Source of the DNA: Phymatolithon calcareum
Lineage: Eukaryota > Rhodophyta > Florideophyceae > Hapalidiales
Direction: 5' to 3'
Assembly: GCA_977006965.1 (NCBI GenBank)
Contig: OZ345360.1
Span: 496,001 to 560,000 of the forward strand
DNA length: 64,000 bases
A program made the translations under genes and the position numbers. Under the pieces are notes generated by a model. It saw only the letters and a program-made list of their open reading frames with translations. It searched no databases and was not told the DNA's origin. How positions within the stretch are numbered: the stretch's first letter is position 1; every line of letters begins with the position of its first letter. This document shows, one piece after another, positions 63,929-64,000 of this stretch.

Positions 63929-64000
63929 GGCAGCTCCACTGCAGTTACGGCGCGAGGACGTGGACCGATCAAGATCAATGGCGGAGAACGAGGATGAGCG

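Overview
The window looks like nuclear DNA of a multicellular (florideophyte) red alga, Chondrus-like. This is inferred from protein content, not from a search. Single-exon, compact genes for plastid, mitochondrial and Golgi proteins sit in short islands separated by long tracts of decayed transposable elements. A chondroitin GalNAc-transferase-type enzyme, a plastid-targeted class I EPSP synthase, a cytochrome b6 haem-assembly factor, an Mbb1/HCF107-type HAT/TPR protein, nuclear SDHA and an arsenosugar-type glycosyltransferase together fit a red seaweed.

Layout. 0-3.4 kb: 3' ends of two related LINE families plus a hAT-like scrap. 3.7-10.6 kb: first gene island (twin-CxxC zinc protein, GT7 glycosyltransferase, SAPS-domain PP6 regulator). 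10.6-15 kb: gene-poor, with a LINE RNase H relic. 15.3-16.7 kb: an Alba-family RNA-binding protein gene split by a young 5'-truncated LINE with a 14-bp target-site duplication. 18.0-22.4 kb: a complete PIF/Harbinger DNA transposon with terminal inverted repeats and a 3-bp TSD. 22.8-26.3 kb: a decayed Fanzor (eukaryotic TnpB-like RNA-guided nuclease family) folded back on itself by a ~0.9-kb inverted duplication, with a 44-bp perfect palindrome upstream. 26.8-38.6 kb: second gene island (CCB-type factor, EPSPS, zinc-ribbon protein, HAT/TPR protein, GT2, SDHA, a possible papain-fold protein). 38.8-41 kb: CRAL-TRIO pseudogene and an LTR-like repeat. 41.7-45.2 kb: an NB-ARC/WD40 (NLR-like) pseudogene with six almost identical WD units. 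45.4-51.6 kb: a decayed Ty1/copia element with a piggyBac relic inside it. 52.6-54.5 kb: two tandem Mutator-like (SWIM) derivatives. 55.4-58.7 kb: a Ty3/gypsy relic. 59.2-59.8 kb: a probable third LINE 3' end. 61.8-64 kb: a second PIF/Harbinger element running off the window end.

How it fits together. The intact genes do not form an operon; they are ordinary nuclear genes, several divergent or convergent with short spacers (CCB/EPSPS divergent, HAT-TPR/GT2 convergent, GT2/SDHA divergent, SDHA/38-kb gene convergent). The most unusual material is the Fanzor locus, the LINE-split Alba gene, the Harbinger element whose DNA-binding ORF is intact while its transposase is broken, and the NLR-like pseudogene. 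No CRISPR array, rRNA or tRNA was recognised.
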